This document shows, piece by piece, positions 1-5,409 of a stretch of 5,838 nt of DNA (positions are counted from its first letter, which is position 1; the number at the start of each line of letters is the position of its first letter). The stretch covers positions 1-5,838 of the forward strand of contig CAADYR010000032.1 of the NCBI GenBank assembly GCA_900753305.1. Direction: 5' to 3'. Source of the DNA: Lachnospiraceae bacterium (GTDB lineage Bacteria; Bacillota; Clostridia; Lachnospirales; Lachnospiraceae). The notes below the pieces were generated by a model that made no database searches, had not been told where the DNA came from, and saw only the letters and a program-made list of their open reading frames with translations. A program made the translations under genes and the position numbers.

Positions 1-60
1 CTTAGAAGTCCTTACAGCTATTACGTGTTCACAAAATCAATTGACAGAAACGGTGCGTGA
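1..60 (+). CDS. Possible 3' end of a plus-strand gene, cut by the window edge
   Basis: Frame 1 of the plus strand is open from the first base to a TGA at 58-60 and gives 19 residues, LRSPYSYYVFTKSIDRNGA. The composition looks like real protein, but the stretch is too short for a family call. It would converge on the minus-strand CD3324/DUF1062 unit, and the hairpin at 106-129 would lie between the two 3' ends. An open run of 19 codons can occur by chance, so this is only a suggestion. Bases 61-103 show nothing else I can support. Confidence 0.2.
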   Translation, partial: LRSPYSYYVFTKSIDRNGA

Positions 61-103
61 CTAGAACTAATTCATTAAACTGCAATTAACAGACACACAT
101 CAG

Positions 104-129
104 AAAAAGAGACGCACTCACGTCTCTTT
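104..129 (-). terminator. Intrinsic terminator of the CD3324/DUF1062 unit
   Basis: Bases 106-114 pair perfectly with 121-129, giving a 9-bp stem with a 6-nt loop whose six inner pairs are the GC-containing core GAGACG/CGTCTC. Read on the minus strand, the stem core is followed by five T at 108-104, the usual layout of a Rho-independent terminator. The TAA stop codon of the DUF1062 gene (130-128) overlaps the outer part of the stem, so termination is placed directly at the end of the reading frame. On the plus strand only three T follow the core, so activity for a converging gene would be weak. Confidence 0.8.
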
Positions 130-424
130 ACCTTAATTCAGCATTATTTCTTTTTAAAAATTCTATGTCGTTTCCATATTGGTTGGCAAGTTCAAAATCA
201 TTCTCCATGAAAAGTTCATACTCTTCTGACGAAATTTTAGAGGGCTTCCTTCTTTCATAAATCGTGAGATTCCATGAATGTTTACATTTCTTACACCTGT
301 AGATCAACCAGACATCTACACGATTGCCATTGGCATTTACCCTGAATTTACCGGAATTTAGAAATTCCTGTTTTTTCCCGCATCCTCCACAACGATGATA
401 TACCTTAATAAACTCAGAATTCAC
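128..424 (-). CDS. Short DUF1062-like zinc-ribbon protein
   Basis: A 98-residue protein with two CxxC pairs (Cys12/Cys15 and Cys44/Cys47), probably a zinc ribbon. Between them are FRVNANGN and DVWLIYRCKKC, followed by WNLTIYER and a PSKISSEEYE segment; this order is what I associate with DUF1062 proteins of Firmicutes. Those are usually near 180-200 residues, so this copy seems to lack the C-terminal half. The ending is nevertheless clean, with a TAA merging into a terminator. Translation starts at GTG (424-422): an in-frame TGA lies five codons upstream and no ATG is available. The start overlaps the stop of the upstream HTH gene as GTGA, which implies translational coupling. The function of the family is unknown; nucleic acid binding is a guess from the zinc ribbon and the HTH partner. 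Confidence 0.8.
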   Translation of the reverse strand: MNSEFIKVYHRCGGCGKKQEFLNSGKFRVNANGNRVDVWLIYRCKKCKHSWNLTIYERRKPSKISSEEYELFMENDFELANQYGNDIEFLKRNNAELR

Positions 425-705
425 TGCTTTTTTCTCTCAATTACAAGGTTGGTTGTTCTTATGATTCTCTGGATGCTTTTCTGGGACAGGGAATATTCTG
501 CTGCAAGCTCTACTACTGAGGTTCCATTCTTGTGTTTTTCACATATTTCATGGTTTCTTATCTCATAATACTGCCTGGACTGGGTCTGACTCCCCCAATC
601 TTTCTTCTCCTTGCATGGAATATATATACTTTTTCCACTGACATATTGCTGAATAGTCTCTATTAGTTCACGTGGCAGAATCTCTTCTGCTCTTAACTGG
701 CTCAT
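421..705 (-). CDS. CD3324-family small HTH protein
   Basis: A 94-residue basic protein. It opens with RAEEILPRELIETIQQYVSG, continues with IYIPCKEKKDWGS and ends with a predicted helix-turn-helix at about residues 62-84 (VVELAAEYSLSQKSIQRIIR). This layout matches the CD3324 family of small clostridial proteins, whose HTH resembles that of Mor-like transcription activators. It is probably a DNA-binding regulator; its target is unknown. The start is set by AGGAGG (complement of 712-717), 6 nt before ATG at 705-703. It is first in a two-gene unit and overlaps the DUF1062 gene by 4 nt. Upstream lies an unusual set of inverted repeats (738-785) that could be its own operator or a leader switch. 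Confidence 0.85.
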   Translation of the reverse strand: MSQLRAEEILPRELIETIQQYVSGKSIYIPCKEKKDWGSQTQSRQYYEIRNHEICEKHKNGTSVVELAAEYSLSQKSIQRIIRTTNLVIERKKQ

Positions 706-737
706 GATAATCCTCCTGTCTTTGTTTGGGGATTCAT
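702..737 (-). CDS. Possible 11-residue leader peptide overlapping the CD3324 start
   Basis: An ATG at 737-735, directly after the last inverted-repeat arm, opens an 11-codon frame (MNPQTKTGGLS). Its TGA at 704-702 overlaps the ATG of the CD3324 gene, and its GGA GGA codons contain that gene's Shine-Dalgarno sequence. No ribosome binding site of its own is visible. The overlap is the only reason to list it, and chance is a good alternative. Confidence 0.15.
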   Translation of the reverse strand: MNPQTKTGGLS

Positions 738-785
738 CTGAGCTTAACTATTCATCTCTTTTATTTTAAGCTCAGACTACTGAGC
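738..785 (-). promoter_or_regulatory. Three-segment inverted-repeat leader upstream of CD3324 gene
   Basis: Read on the minus strand, this stretch has GCTCAG (785-780), CTGAGCTTAA (775-766) and TTAAGCTCAG (747-738). The middle segment can pair with the first (6 bp, 4-nt loop) or the third (10 bp, or 11 bp counting 776/737, 18-nt loop), but not with both. That is the layout of an attenuator or switch-like leader. The alternative is a DNA operator made of repeated CTGAGC half sites. A TAAAAT that could act as a -10 box (768-763) overlaps the inner edge of the longer repeat, which would suit a repressor site. The last arm ends 32 nt before the CD3324 start codon. Confidence 0.45.
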
Positions 786-838
786 CATAACGTATCTGTT
801 TCTCATATATTTTTGCTCCCTTCACCATTTATACTCTT

Positions 839-867
839 ATCGTACATGGCAAAAGCCATTTTCGCAA
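839..867 (-). promoter_or_regulatory. Candidate sigma-70-type promoter for the CD3324/DUF1062 unit
   Basis: On the minus strand, TTGCGA (867-862) and TACGAT (844-839) are separated by exactly 17 nt; each matches its consensus at four of six positions. Transcription would begin near 830 and give a leader of roughly 125 nt that includes the three-segment repeat. The site lies inside the coding-like remnant at 803-940, and its spacer contains the small palindrome ATGGC-TTTT-GCCAT. TAAAAT at 768-763 is a competing -10 with a poorer -35. Confidence 0.3.
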
Positions 868-880
868 CCTCATTTTTATT

Positions 881-916
881 TTGAAAAAGAACTTGTTCCA
901 TCAACTTCTTTTTCAA
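881..916. repeat. 11-bp AT-rich inverted repeat downstream of the kinase gene
   Basis: TTGAAAAAGAA at 881-891 is perfectly complementary to TTCTTTTTCAA at 906-916, with a 14-nt loop. It lies 25 bases past the kinase stop, where a terminator would be expected. The stem is poor in GC and no T-run follows on the minus strand, so it is at most a weak terminator or a 3'-end stabilising hairpin. It also falls in the open remnant, where Lys and Phe/Leu codons could create it by chance. Confidence 0.35.
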
Positions 917-940
917 TTCTGTATTACCGCATCTGGCGGT

Positions 941-1900
941 CTATTCCATTTCCTTCCATACCTTTTCAAACAGTCCATGAACCCATATATACTGGTCATT
1001 TGTCTCATAGTGACGATAGGTGCCCTCGAACATCATGATCAGATACAAATATACATCATACCATGCACACCGGATTCTCTGGGCTTTTGTCATTTCTTGT
1101 ATTCCATATCCTTCTAAGAAAGATGCATTTCTTACATGATATCTGAAATGGTCTTCCATCAGACCATCTGCCCACATTGCTCTCTCCCAATCGATCATTC
1201 CATGAAAATGTCCATCCTTTACAAATATATTGCCATCCCATGAATCAAAATGAATCAATGAGGGTTCTTCAACTTCTCTAAAAGATTCCCGCTGTTGCTT
1301 TAATCTATCAAGTATCACTTCATAAGATGTTCCAATATCAATATTGACCCTTTTCCCATCTTCTATTATATTTTCCATCAAATGATAAAATGCGCTAAAC
1401 CAGTCATCCCATTGCAACTCTTTCATCCAGAAGTGTCCGAATCGTTCCCCTTTGAGTTGATTCAGACGATGAAGATATGCTCCTGTTTCACAATCTATAA
1501 TCTGCTGTTCTTTCTCTGTCATCTTCTGCTTTACTGCTGCATAGCTGTCACCTTCCAGACATTCCATGATAAAATAAGAGCTTCCACTCAAAGAAGAATT
1601 TTCTTCAAAGGCATAAACCATGGGCACGCCCTCTATTCCCTTTTGCCGCGCCAACGTCATTGCCCTTACTTCCGTCTGCATCATTCCCTGCTCACAGGAC
1701 ATCATCGCAATTCCATTCTTCGGCGCTACTTTCAGTACAACTTCTCTTCTTTCTGAAAGTTTTATCCGATATGCAGTATTGCAGAATCCATCCAGAAGCT
1801 CTGTATAGGAGTTTACTTCCGTGTTTTTTCCAAATGTCTGCCATACAATATCATAAATCTGCTGTTTTTCCAGTCTGTTTTTGGTAATATTATAGCTCAT
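941..1900 (-). CDS. APH-fold phosphotransferase (aminoglycoside/choline kinase-like)
   Basis: A 319-residue cytosolic kinase of the APH family (PF01636-type), which transfers phosphate from ATP to a small-molecule hydroxyl. Visible motifs are the ATP-binding lysine in VVLK57; a likely partner Glu77 in QTEVRA; YFIMECLEG (109-117) as hinge; the catalytic loop LIHFDSWDGNIF (215-226) with Asp219 and metal-binding Asn224; and GMIDWE (234-239) with metal-binding Asp237. The loop reads H-F-D rather than the common H-G-D, so the usual glycine is replaced by Phe218. The start at 1900 is chosen because GGGAG (1911-1907) sits 6 nt before ATG and directly after the stop of the upstream GNAT gene, 13 nt away. 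An in-frame ATG at 2020 would lie deep in that GNAT gene and is unlikely. The substrate cannot be assigned; resistance is possible but unproven, as many clostridial members act on other metabolites. Confidence 0.85.
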   Translation of the reverse strand: MSYNITKNRLEKQQIYDIVWQTFGKNTEVNSYTELLDGFCNTAYRIKLSERREVVLKVAPKNGIAMMSCEQGMMQTEVRAMTLARQKGIEGVPMVYAFEENSSLSGSSYFIMECLEGDSYAAVKQKMTEKEQQIIDCETGAYLHRLNQLKGERFGHFWMKELQWDDWFSAFYHLMENIIEDGKRVNIDIGTSYEVILDRLKQQRESFREVEEPSLIHFDSWDGNIFVKDGHFHGMIDWERAMWADGLMEDHFRYHVRNASFLEGYGIQEMTKAQRIRCAWYDVYLYLIMMFEGTYRHYETNDQYIWVHGLFEKVWKEME

Positions 1901-1913
1901 ACCTGTCTCCCTT

Positions 1914-2720
1914 TTATGTATGAAATTTCTTTCCCATTTTATATTCTGCAATCTGTCCAACCTGTTCAAAGCCGATTCTTTGATACATACGATTGGATGC
2001 CGGATTAGCTGCATCAGCATACAGCATTATCTCATTTCCATTCTGATGCTCGTTTCTGCACATTTCAGAAACCAACATTCCTGCATATCCCTTTCCCCTT
2101 TTACTCCGGTCTGTAACAACCGTATTGATTCTGGTGAAATGCTCCCCTCTATGAGCGATCAATGCCATGGAACAAATCTCACCCTCATCTTTCCACAAAA
2201 ATACATTTTGGGATGCAATCATGGAATCGACAACCTGCTTTGCTGTTTCCACGGGCATATCTTCATGTTCCCCATCTTTTACAAGCTGGATCAGCAGCTT
2301 CTGCATTTCTACTGCATATTTATCATTTGCCGGTATCATATTGCCTTTTTTATTTATAATCGGCGAACTCTTCCATACATATACATTCATTTGCATGACA
2401 GTTGCTACTTTTTTATTAACTTCATTTTCCAAATACGGTATAACTGTAGAAAAACTGTCTGGCACCGCATTGAAATGAACGTTTGGATTTTTAGATATTC
2501 TTTCTTTCATAATATCAACGATATGATATTGGGCTTGTATATTATCGCTTATCTTCTCATCAAGCCAAATCCAAATTGGTGTATTCTCATTAGACTGCAT
2601 CATAATATAACTTTTATTATCTGTCCAAAGCTCATACTTTGGGGATTCAGAAATCAACTCAAATAACTGAAAAACTGCCCTATTTTTTCCCTTTATTAAC
2701 CGCCTATAATTTCCTTGCAT
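1914..2720 (-). CDS. Two-part GNAT N-acetyltransferase (268 aa)
   Basis: An acetyl-CoA-dependent N-acyltransferase. The active GNAT fold is in the C-terminal half: after RINTVVTD (197-204) comes the acetyl-CoA pyrophosphate loop R208-G-K-G211-Y-A213, and Tyr246 in NRMYQRIGF is the likely general acid. The first 120 or so residues have GNAT-like strand spacing (YIMMQS, PIWIWL, ATVMQMNVYVW) but no acetyl-CoA motif, as in double-GNAT proteins where the N-terminal copy has degenerated. I chose ATG at 2720 because GAGG (2733-2730) lies 9 nt upstream; an ATG at 2735 lacks a ribosome binding site. The gene overlaps the end of the preceding GNAT by 17 nt and ends 13 nt before the kinase, so the three are probably co-translated. 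The acceptor substrate is unknown. Confidence 0.85.
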   Translation of the reverse strand: MQGNYRRLIKGKNRAVFQLFELISESPKYELWTDNKSYIMMQSNENTPIWIWLDEKISDNIQAQYHIVDIMKERISKNPNVHFNAVPDSFSTVIPYLENEVNKKVATVMQMNVYVWKSSPIINKKGNMIPANDKYAVEMQKLLIQLVKDGEHEDMPVETAKQVVDSMIASQNVFLWKDEGEICSMALIAHRGEHFTRINTVVTDRSKRGKGYAGMLVSEMCRNEHQNGNEIMLYADAANPASNRMYQRIGFEQVGQIAEYKMGKKFHT

Positions 2721-3297
2721 ATAGTCTGACCTCATCTATTCTGTAACAATATTCAGATATTTCCTCACGCCGTGAAGGTTTTGTTTCAAATATCATTTCT
2801 TCAACACCATATATTTCCCCAACGTTCTTTCGGTTCAAAAACCAGTCTGCCTTAGACGGACGAGCGTAACAACGTAACCAGTTCTGTTCTTTAATATTTT
2901 TAAAGCCTTGTGACAAATACCACTGATTAGCCGCTTCATCCTCCTGTGTCCACACTTCACAATATTGAATTCCTTTGAATTTAAGTTGCTTTTTTACTTC
3001 ATCCCATAAGGAAGCTGCAATATGATTTCTACGATATTCCGGTAACACTGCCAAATGCCAGATTACAGCTCCAATTTGATTACCTGCCACACATAAACTC
3101 CCTGCTTCCTTTTCTATCTCAGCATCAATCAAGCCAACGATTTTTCCCTCTTCTTCTGCTACCAGACAAATAGCATCATTCTCATACATTTCACGTTGAG
3201 TCAAAACATCATTATAATATGAACAATCCAAAAACGAAAGGACTCGACATCTCAGCCATTCCAGTTCATCTTTCTTTGTATATTCTCTGATCACCAT
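2704..3297 (-). CDS. GNAT N-acetyltransferase (197 aa) with altered acetyl-CoA loop
   Basis: A single-domain GNAT. It opens with the typical VIREYTKKDELEWLRCR and SFLDCSYYNDV (21-31), has the strand pair ICLVAEEEGKIVGLIDAE (43-60), then VIWHLAVLPEYRR (78-90) leading into the acetyl-CoA loop. That loop reads R89-R-N-H92-I-A94, with His where the family normally has Gly (R/QxxGxG/A). Tyr127 in NQWYLSQGF is the likely general acid. A tail of about 50 residues follows, ending in YCYRIDEVRLYARKL. The start at 3297 is supported by GAGGA (3309-3305), 7 nt before ATG; starting at 3372 would add 25 residues that overlap another coding-like frame. The His may change acetyl-CoA binding, but the fold looks intact. 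Confidence 0.85.
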   Translation of the reverse strand: MVIREYTKKDELEWLRCRVLSFLDCSYYNDVLTQREMYENDAICLVAEEEGKIVGLIDAEIEKEAGSLCVAGNQIGAVIWHLAVLPEYRRNHIAASLWDEVKKQLKFKGIQYCEVWTQEDEAANQWYLSQGFKNIKEQNWLRCYARPSKADWFLNRKNVGEIYGVEEMIFETKPSRREEISEYCYRIDEVRLYARKL

Positions 3298-3313
3298 CAA
3301 ATTATCCTCATTT

Positions 3314-3445
3314 CTAAATTTCTTTTGCCATAAATATAACATGTTTACAGACAGTAACTCCATTCTTTTCATATAAAATTGGTATCAGCCAGCGTAAAAT
3401 TCTGACCATATTCTGGGTTACTTTTACTTCGTTTTCATGGAAAAA
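3314..3445 (-). pseudogene. C-terminal remnant of an unidentified gene
   Basis: Between the 292-aa and 197-aa GNAT genes an open frame runs for 43 codons from just after a TAG (3448-3446) to TAG (3316-3314), stopping 16 nt before the next GNAT start. Its residues look like the real end of a protein: VTQNMVRILRWLIPILYEKN, then GVTVCKHVIFMAKEI, an amphipathic helix followed by a strand. The spacing equals that of the intact neighbours, which suggests a once complete operon gene now reduced to its 3' end. I do not recognise the family. An ATG at codon 13 could give a 31-residue peptide but has no good ribosome binding site. The stretch 3449-3566 contains only short, mutually conflicting open frames and no convincing gene. 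Confidence 0.4.
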
Positions 3446-3566
3446 CTAGTAATCTCTACTCTCCATACTCTCTTCCCTTCGTACTTTAGAATTTGTACAC
3501 AAAACGCAGACCCATTTTCCAAAAGAAAACAGCTCTGTGTCTCAGCGTCTGACTTATATTCTATTC

Positions 3567-4445
3567 TTATGCATGAGAAAGCTCTGGGAAATAAAGCTTC
3601 TCCCGCTCGATACTTTCCAGTTCCCATCCCCTATAGAACAAACGATAGTCATCACTTCCATCGTAGCGTTCTGCGACACACATATGCATATCATCCTGAA
3701 CAGGTGTAAAACCTAATCGGCACTTATGATATTTACCACCTATTCGTGACAGGACATCCGAGAGTGGCACTTTGTTCTCACATATAATACTTTGCAAAAG
3801 CAAGGTATCTTCCTCCATCTCTGCAACAATGAAACAGTCCAGATCCTTTGCATAATATACGTTTTCCATATCCGCTGTATAGAACATCTGAAGCCCAAAT
3901 TTATTGATATGCTCCATAGATGAATGAACTACACTGTGGCGAACCATATCCATGTATTTATGCCTCATCTGTTCATCCGCTGTGTTTACAGGCATGAAAA
4001 TCTCCCCTGTTGACTTTTTCCCGCAAAATTCTTTCTTAACTGAATATCGGTATTCCATTTCCTTTGAAAAGCCACACTTGTCATAAAAATCTATAGCATT
4101 CAAATTTGCAAACAGATAAAATCCACCACATTCGTTCTCATACTGTTTTATTACATGCTCAATCAACTTTTTTGCCAATCCTTTTTTACGATAAGCTTCA
4201 TCAGTCATGACGGTTCCAATCTGTATGTAATGCTTCTCTACATCATTTTGAAAAAAAATCATCCTGTTTGCAGATACGTTGGAGATAATTTTCCCATTTT
4301 CCATAAATGAATACGGGATGTAATCACCCTCAAAATATCCGCCCATCACCCAGCTTTCAAAATCAAAGCAGAATGTTTTCCTGGTTAATTCATTTAAAGC
4401 GTGACGCAATGTATCATCACGCATATAATCGCTTACTAATTCCAT
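3567..4445 (-). CDS. GNAT N-acetyltransferase with extra C-terminal domain (292 aa)
   Basis: The N-terminal part (about 1-130) is a full GNAT fold. It has ELTRKTFCFDFESWVMGGY (19-37), IPYSFMENGKIISNVSANRM (43-62), YIQIGTVMTDEAYR (73-86), and the acetyl-CoA loop R86-K-K-G89-L-A91, with Tyr121 in AIDFYDKCGF as likely general acid. About 160 further residues follow, with repeated strand-like segments (CFIVAEME, TLLLQSIICE, HMCVAERYDG). I take this as a second, acetyl-CoA-motif-free domain, seen in a recurring clostridial GNAT group of about 290 residues. ATG at 4445 is preceded by GAGGAG (4463-4458), which contains most of the stop codon of the upstream GNAT, 16 nt away; this indicates coupling. 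The spacer is somewhat long (10-12 nt). Its substrate is unknown. Confidence 0.85.
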   Translation of the reverse strand: MELVSDYMRDDTLRHALNELTRKTFCFDFESWVMGGYFEGDYIPYSFMENGKIISNVSANRMIFFQNDVEKHYIQIGTVMTDEAYRKKGLAKKLIEHVIKQYENECGGFYLFANLNAIDFYDKCGFSKEMEYRYSVKKEFCGKKSTGEIFMPVNTADEQMRHKYMDMVRHSVVHSSMEHINKFGLQMFYTADMENVYYAKDLDCFIVAEMEEDTLLLQSIICENKVPLSDVLSRIGGKYHKCRLGFTPVQDDMHMCVAERYDGSDDYRLFYRGWELESIEREKLYFPELSHA

Positions 4446-4461
4446 GTTATTCTGTCTCTCC

Positions 4462-4899
4462 TCACGTATCTATTCTGACAATATCTGTCAATGCTTTATT
4501 GCGGTAAATCAAATCATCTCTTACTGTAAAGCCCTGCTTCTCCCAAAATGAATTTCCAGTATCATTTCGGTCAAACACTACCAAAGCTACCTTGTTAATC
4601 TCCAATGCTGCCATTGCCTTCTCTACATGCTCTACCAGATTTGCTGCAATCCCCTGTTTTCTATGATCCGGGTGTACTGCAGTATGATAGATATATCCTC
4701 GCCTGCCATCATTTCCCGCCAAGATCACACCAATAATTTCATGATCTTCTGCCACAAAACAGGTATCTGGATTTCTGTTCAGGAACTTCTCAATTCCTTC
4801 TTTGGAATCATCCAGATTATTGAGTCCCATCCCTGTGCAGGACATCCATAACTGATATACTTTTTCATAATCCTCAATTACCATTTTTCTAATCTTCAT
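4462..4899 (-). CDS. YpeA-like GNAT N-acetyltransferase (145 aa)
   Basis: A compact one-domain GNAT resembling the YpeA group. It has IRKMVIEDYEKVYQLWMSC (3-21), a Thr/Asp-rich loop, CFVAEDHEIIGVILAGNDG (47-65), RGYIYHTAVHPDHR (67-80) and the acetyl-CoA loop R80-K-Q-G83-I-A85, then VALVVFDRNDTGNSFWEKQGF. In the last motif Trp119 stands where many GNATs have the catalytic Tyr. The start at 4899 is preferred because GGGAG (4915-4911) and GTGGA (4912-4908) lie at 11 and 8 nt; an in-frame ATG at 4923 has no ribosome binding site. The gene opens the tightly packed cluster, with a 97-nt gap upstream towards the broken GNAT and only 16 nt to the next GNAT. No strong promoter is visible in that gap. 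The acceptor, whether small amine or protein N-terminus, is not known. Confidence 0.85.
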   Translation of the reverse strand: MKIRKMVIEDYEKVYQLWMSCTGMGLNNLDDSKEGIEKFLNRNPDTCFVAEDHEIIGVILAGNDGRRGYIYHTAVHPDHRKQGIAANLVEHVEKAMAALEINKVALVVFDRNDTGNSFWEKQGFTVRDDLIYRNKALTDIVRIDT

Positions 4900-4930
4900 T
4901 TCTTTATCCACTCCCTTATACAATTAATGT

Positions 4931-4966
4931 ACTCTCCGAATGCTTCATTTAAAAGACTCCGAGAGT
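4931..4966. repeat. 6-bp inverted repeat in the GNAT-GNAT gap
   Basis: ACTCTC (4931-4936) and GAGAGT (4961-4966) are complementary, with 24 nt between them. The hexamer TCGGAG also occurs twice in this gap on the minus strand. No T-run follows, so it is not a terminator. It might be a regulator site or a weak leader hairpin for the 145-aa GNAT, or chance. Confidence 0.2.
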
Positions 4967-4996
4967 GCATAATTATTCTTCTCATAGAAAGCAACT

Positions 4997-5340
4997 TTAG
5001 TCAAGGACATATTCAAGCTGTACATCGCAGAGTTCTTTCTCTGACAGTTTTGGGTTAATCTCCTTTGCATGAACACAGCCAAGTGCCTTGTATGCTGCCT
5101 GACTTTCCTTAGAGAAATGTACGGAAATATACAACTTATCCACTCCTAACCGCCTTGCTTCCTTACATGCCTGATAAAAAAGTGCTTTCCGATTCCCATT
5201 CCTCGATAAGGCTCGGAGACCTGGAAGTACACCAGTTCCACATACTTTGCAGTATTTCCAAATATGCTATGGGAAACGGTAATAAATCCAATAACCTCTT
5301 CTCCATCAAATACCCCTATTGTGGTCTGATCCTTTTCCAT
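4997..5340 (-). pseudogene. Broken GNAT acetyltransferase: N-terminus missing, one-base frameshift
   Basis: Reading from ATG at 5340, the frame gives VIGFITVSH, then YVELVYFQVSEPYRGMGIG with the acetyl-CoA loop R46-G-M-G48-I-G50-type motif, and ends early at TAG after 64 residues. Adding one T to the T-run at 5181-5176 (or shifting -1 there) joins it to YQACKEARRLGVDKLYIS, VHFSKESQAAYKALGC and CDVQLEYVLD, stopping at TAA 4999-4997. The repaired product is 114 residues and its second half is typical of an intact GNAT. Family members I recall have some 70-80 more N-terminal residues; here in-frame stops lie just upstream of 5340, no ribosome binding site is present, and IS110 sequence begins there. 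The gene is therefore most likely dead, first cut by the element or by decay, with the frameshift as a second lesion or a sequencing error. Confidence 0.75.
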
Positions 5341-5350
5341 ATGTTTCTTG

Positions 5351-5376
5351 TATGATAATTAGGAAGTTAATTATCA
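5351..5376 (+). repeat. 9-bp hairpin at the IS110 left edge, with a -10-like box
   Basis: TGATAATTA (5353-5361) pairs perfectly with TAATTATCA (5368-5376) across a 6-nt loop. TATGAT at 5351-5356 matches the -10 consensus TATAAT at five of six positions, but no -35 stands 17 nt before it in the present flank. In IS110 elements a promoter can form when right and left ends join in the circular form, and a lone -10 at the left edge would suit that. This link is inference. Confidence 0.35.
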
Positions 5377-5409
5377 CACGTTTCCTTTCTTTTAATATCG
5401 TGGTTCAAC

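Larger units (their letters stand above)
803..940 (-). pseudogene. Open coding-like remnant directly after the kinase stop codon
   Basis: The frame of the upstream kinase stays open for 45 codons after its TAG (943-941), to TGA at 805-803. The residues look like genuine protein: TELKKKLMEQVLFQ, then NKNEVAKMAFAMYDKSI and NGEGSKNI. An ATG at 901-899 would give a 32-residue peptide but has no clear ribosome binding site. I do not recognise the family. It may be the C-terminal remnant of another gene, a lost C-terminal extension of the kinase, or a small unrecognised gene. The frame contains an 11-bp AT-rich inverted repeat (881-891 with 906-916). Confidence 0.35.

Noticed and set aside
1901..2020. 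Longer kinase form beginning at 2020
   Set aside because: The extra 40 codons overlap the end of the GNAT gene, and a strong ribosome binding site stands directly before ATG at 1900.
1920..2666. 248-codon plus-strand open frame
   Set aside because: It is the mirror of the 268-aa GNAT gene. Its Cys/Ile/His-rich composition is typical of an antisense shadow, and no ribosome binding site was seen.
3424..3627. 67-codon minus-strand frame between two GNAT genes
   Set aside because: Its first third lies inside the 292-aa GNAT in another frame, it has no own start signal, and the rest overlaps the remnant at 3314-3445 in a conflicting frame.
4971..4994. Possible promoter TTGCTT-17-TATGCA before the 145-aa GNAT
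   Set aside because: The -10 matches only three of six consensus bases; no better pair was found in this gap.
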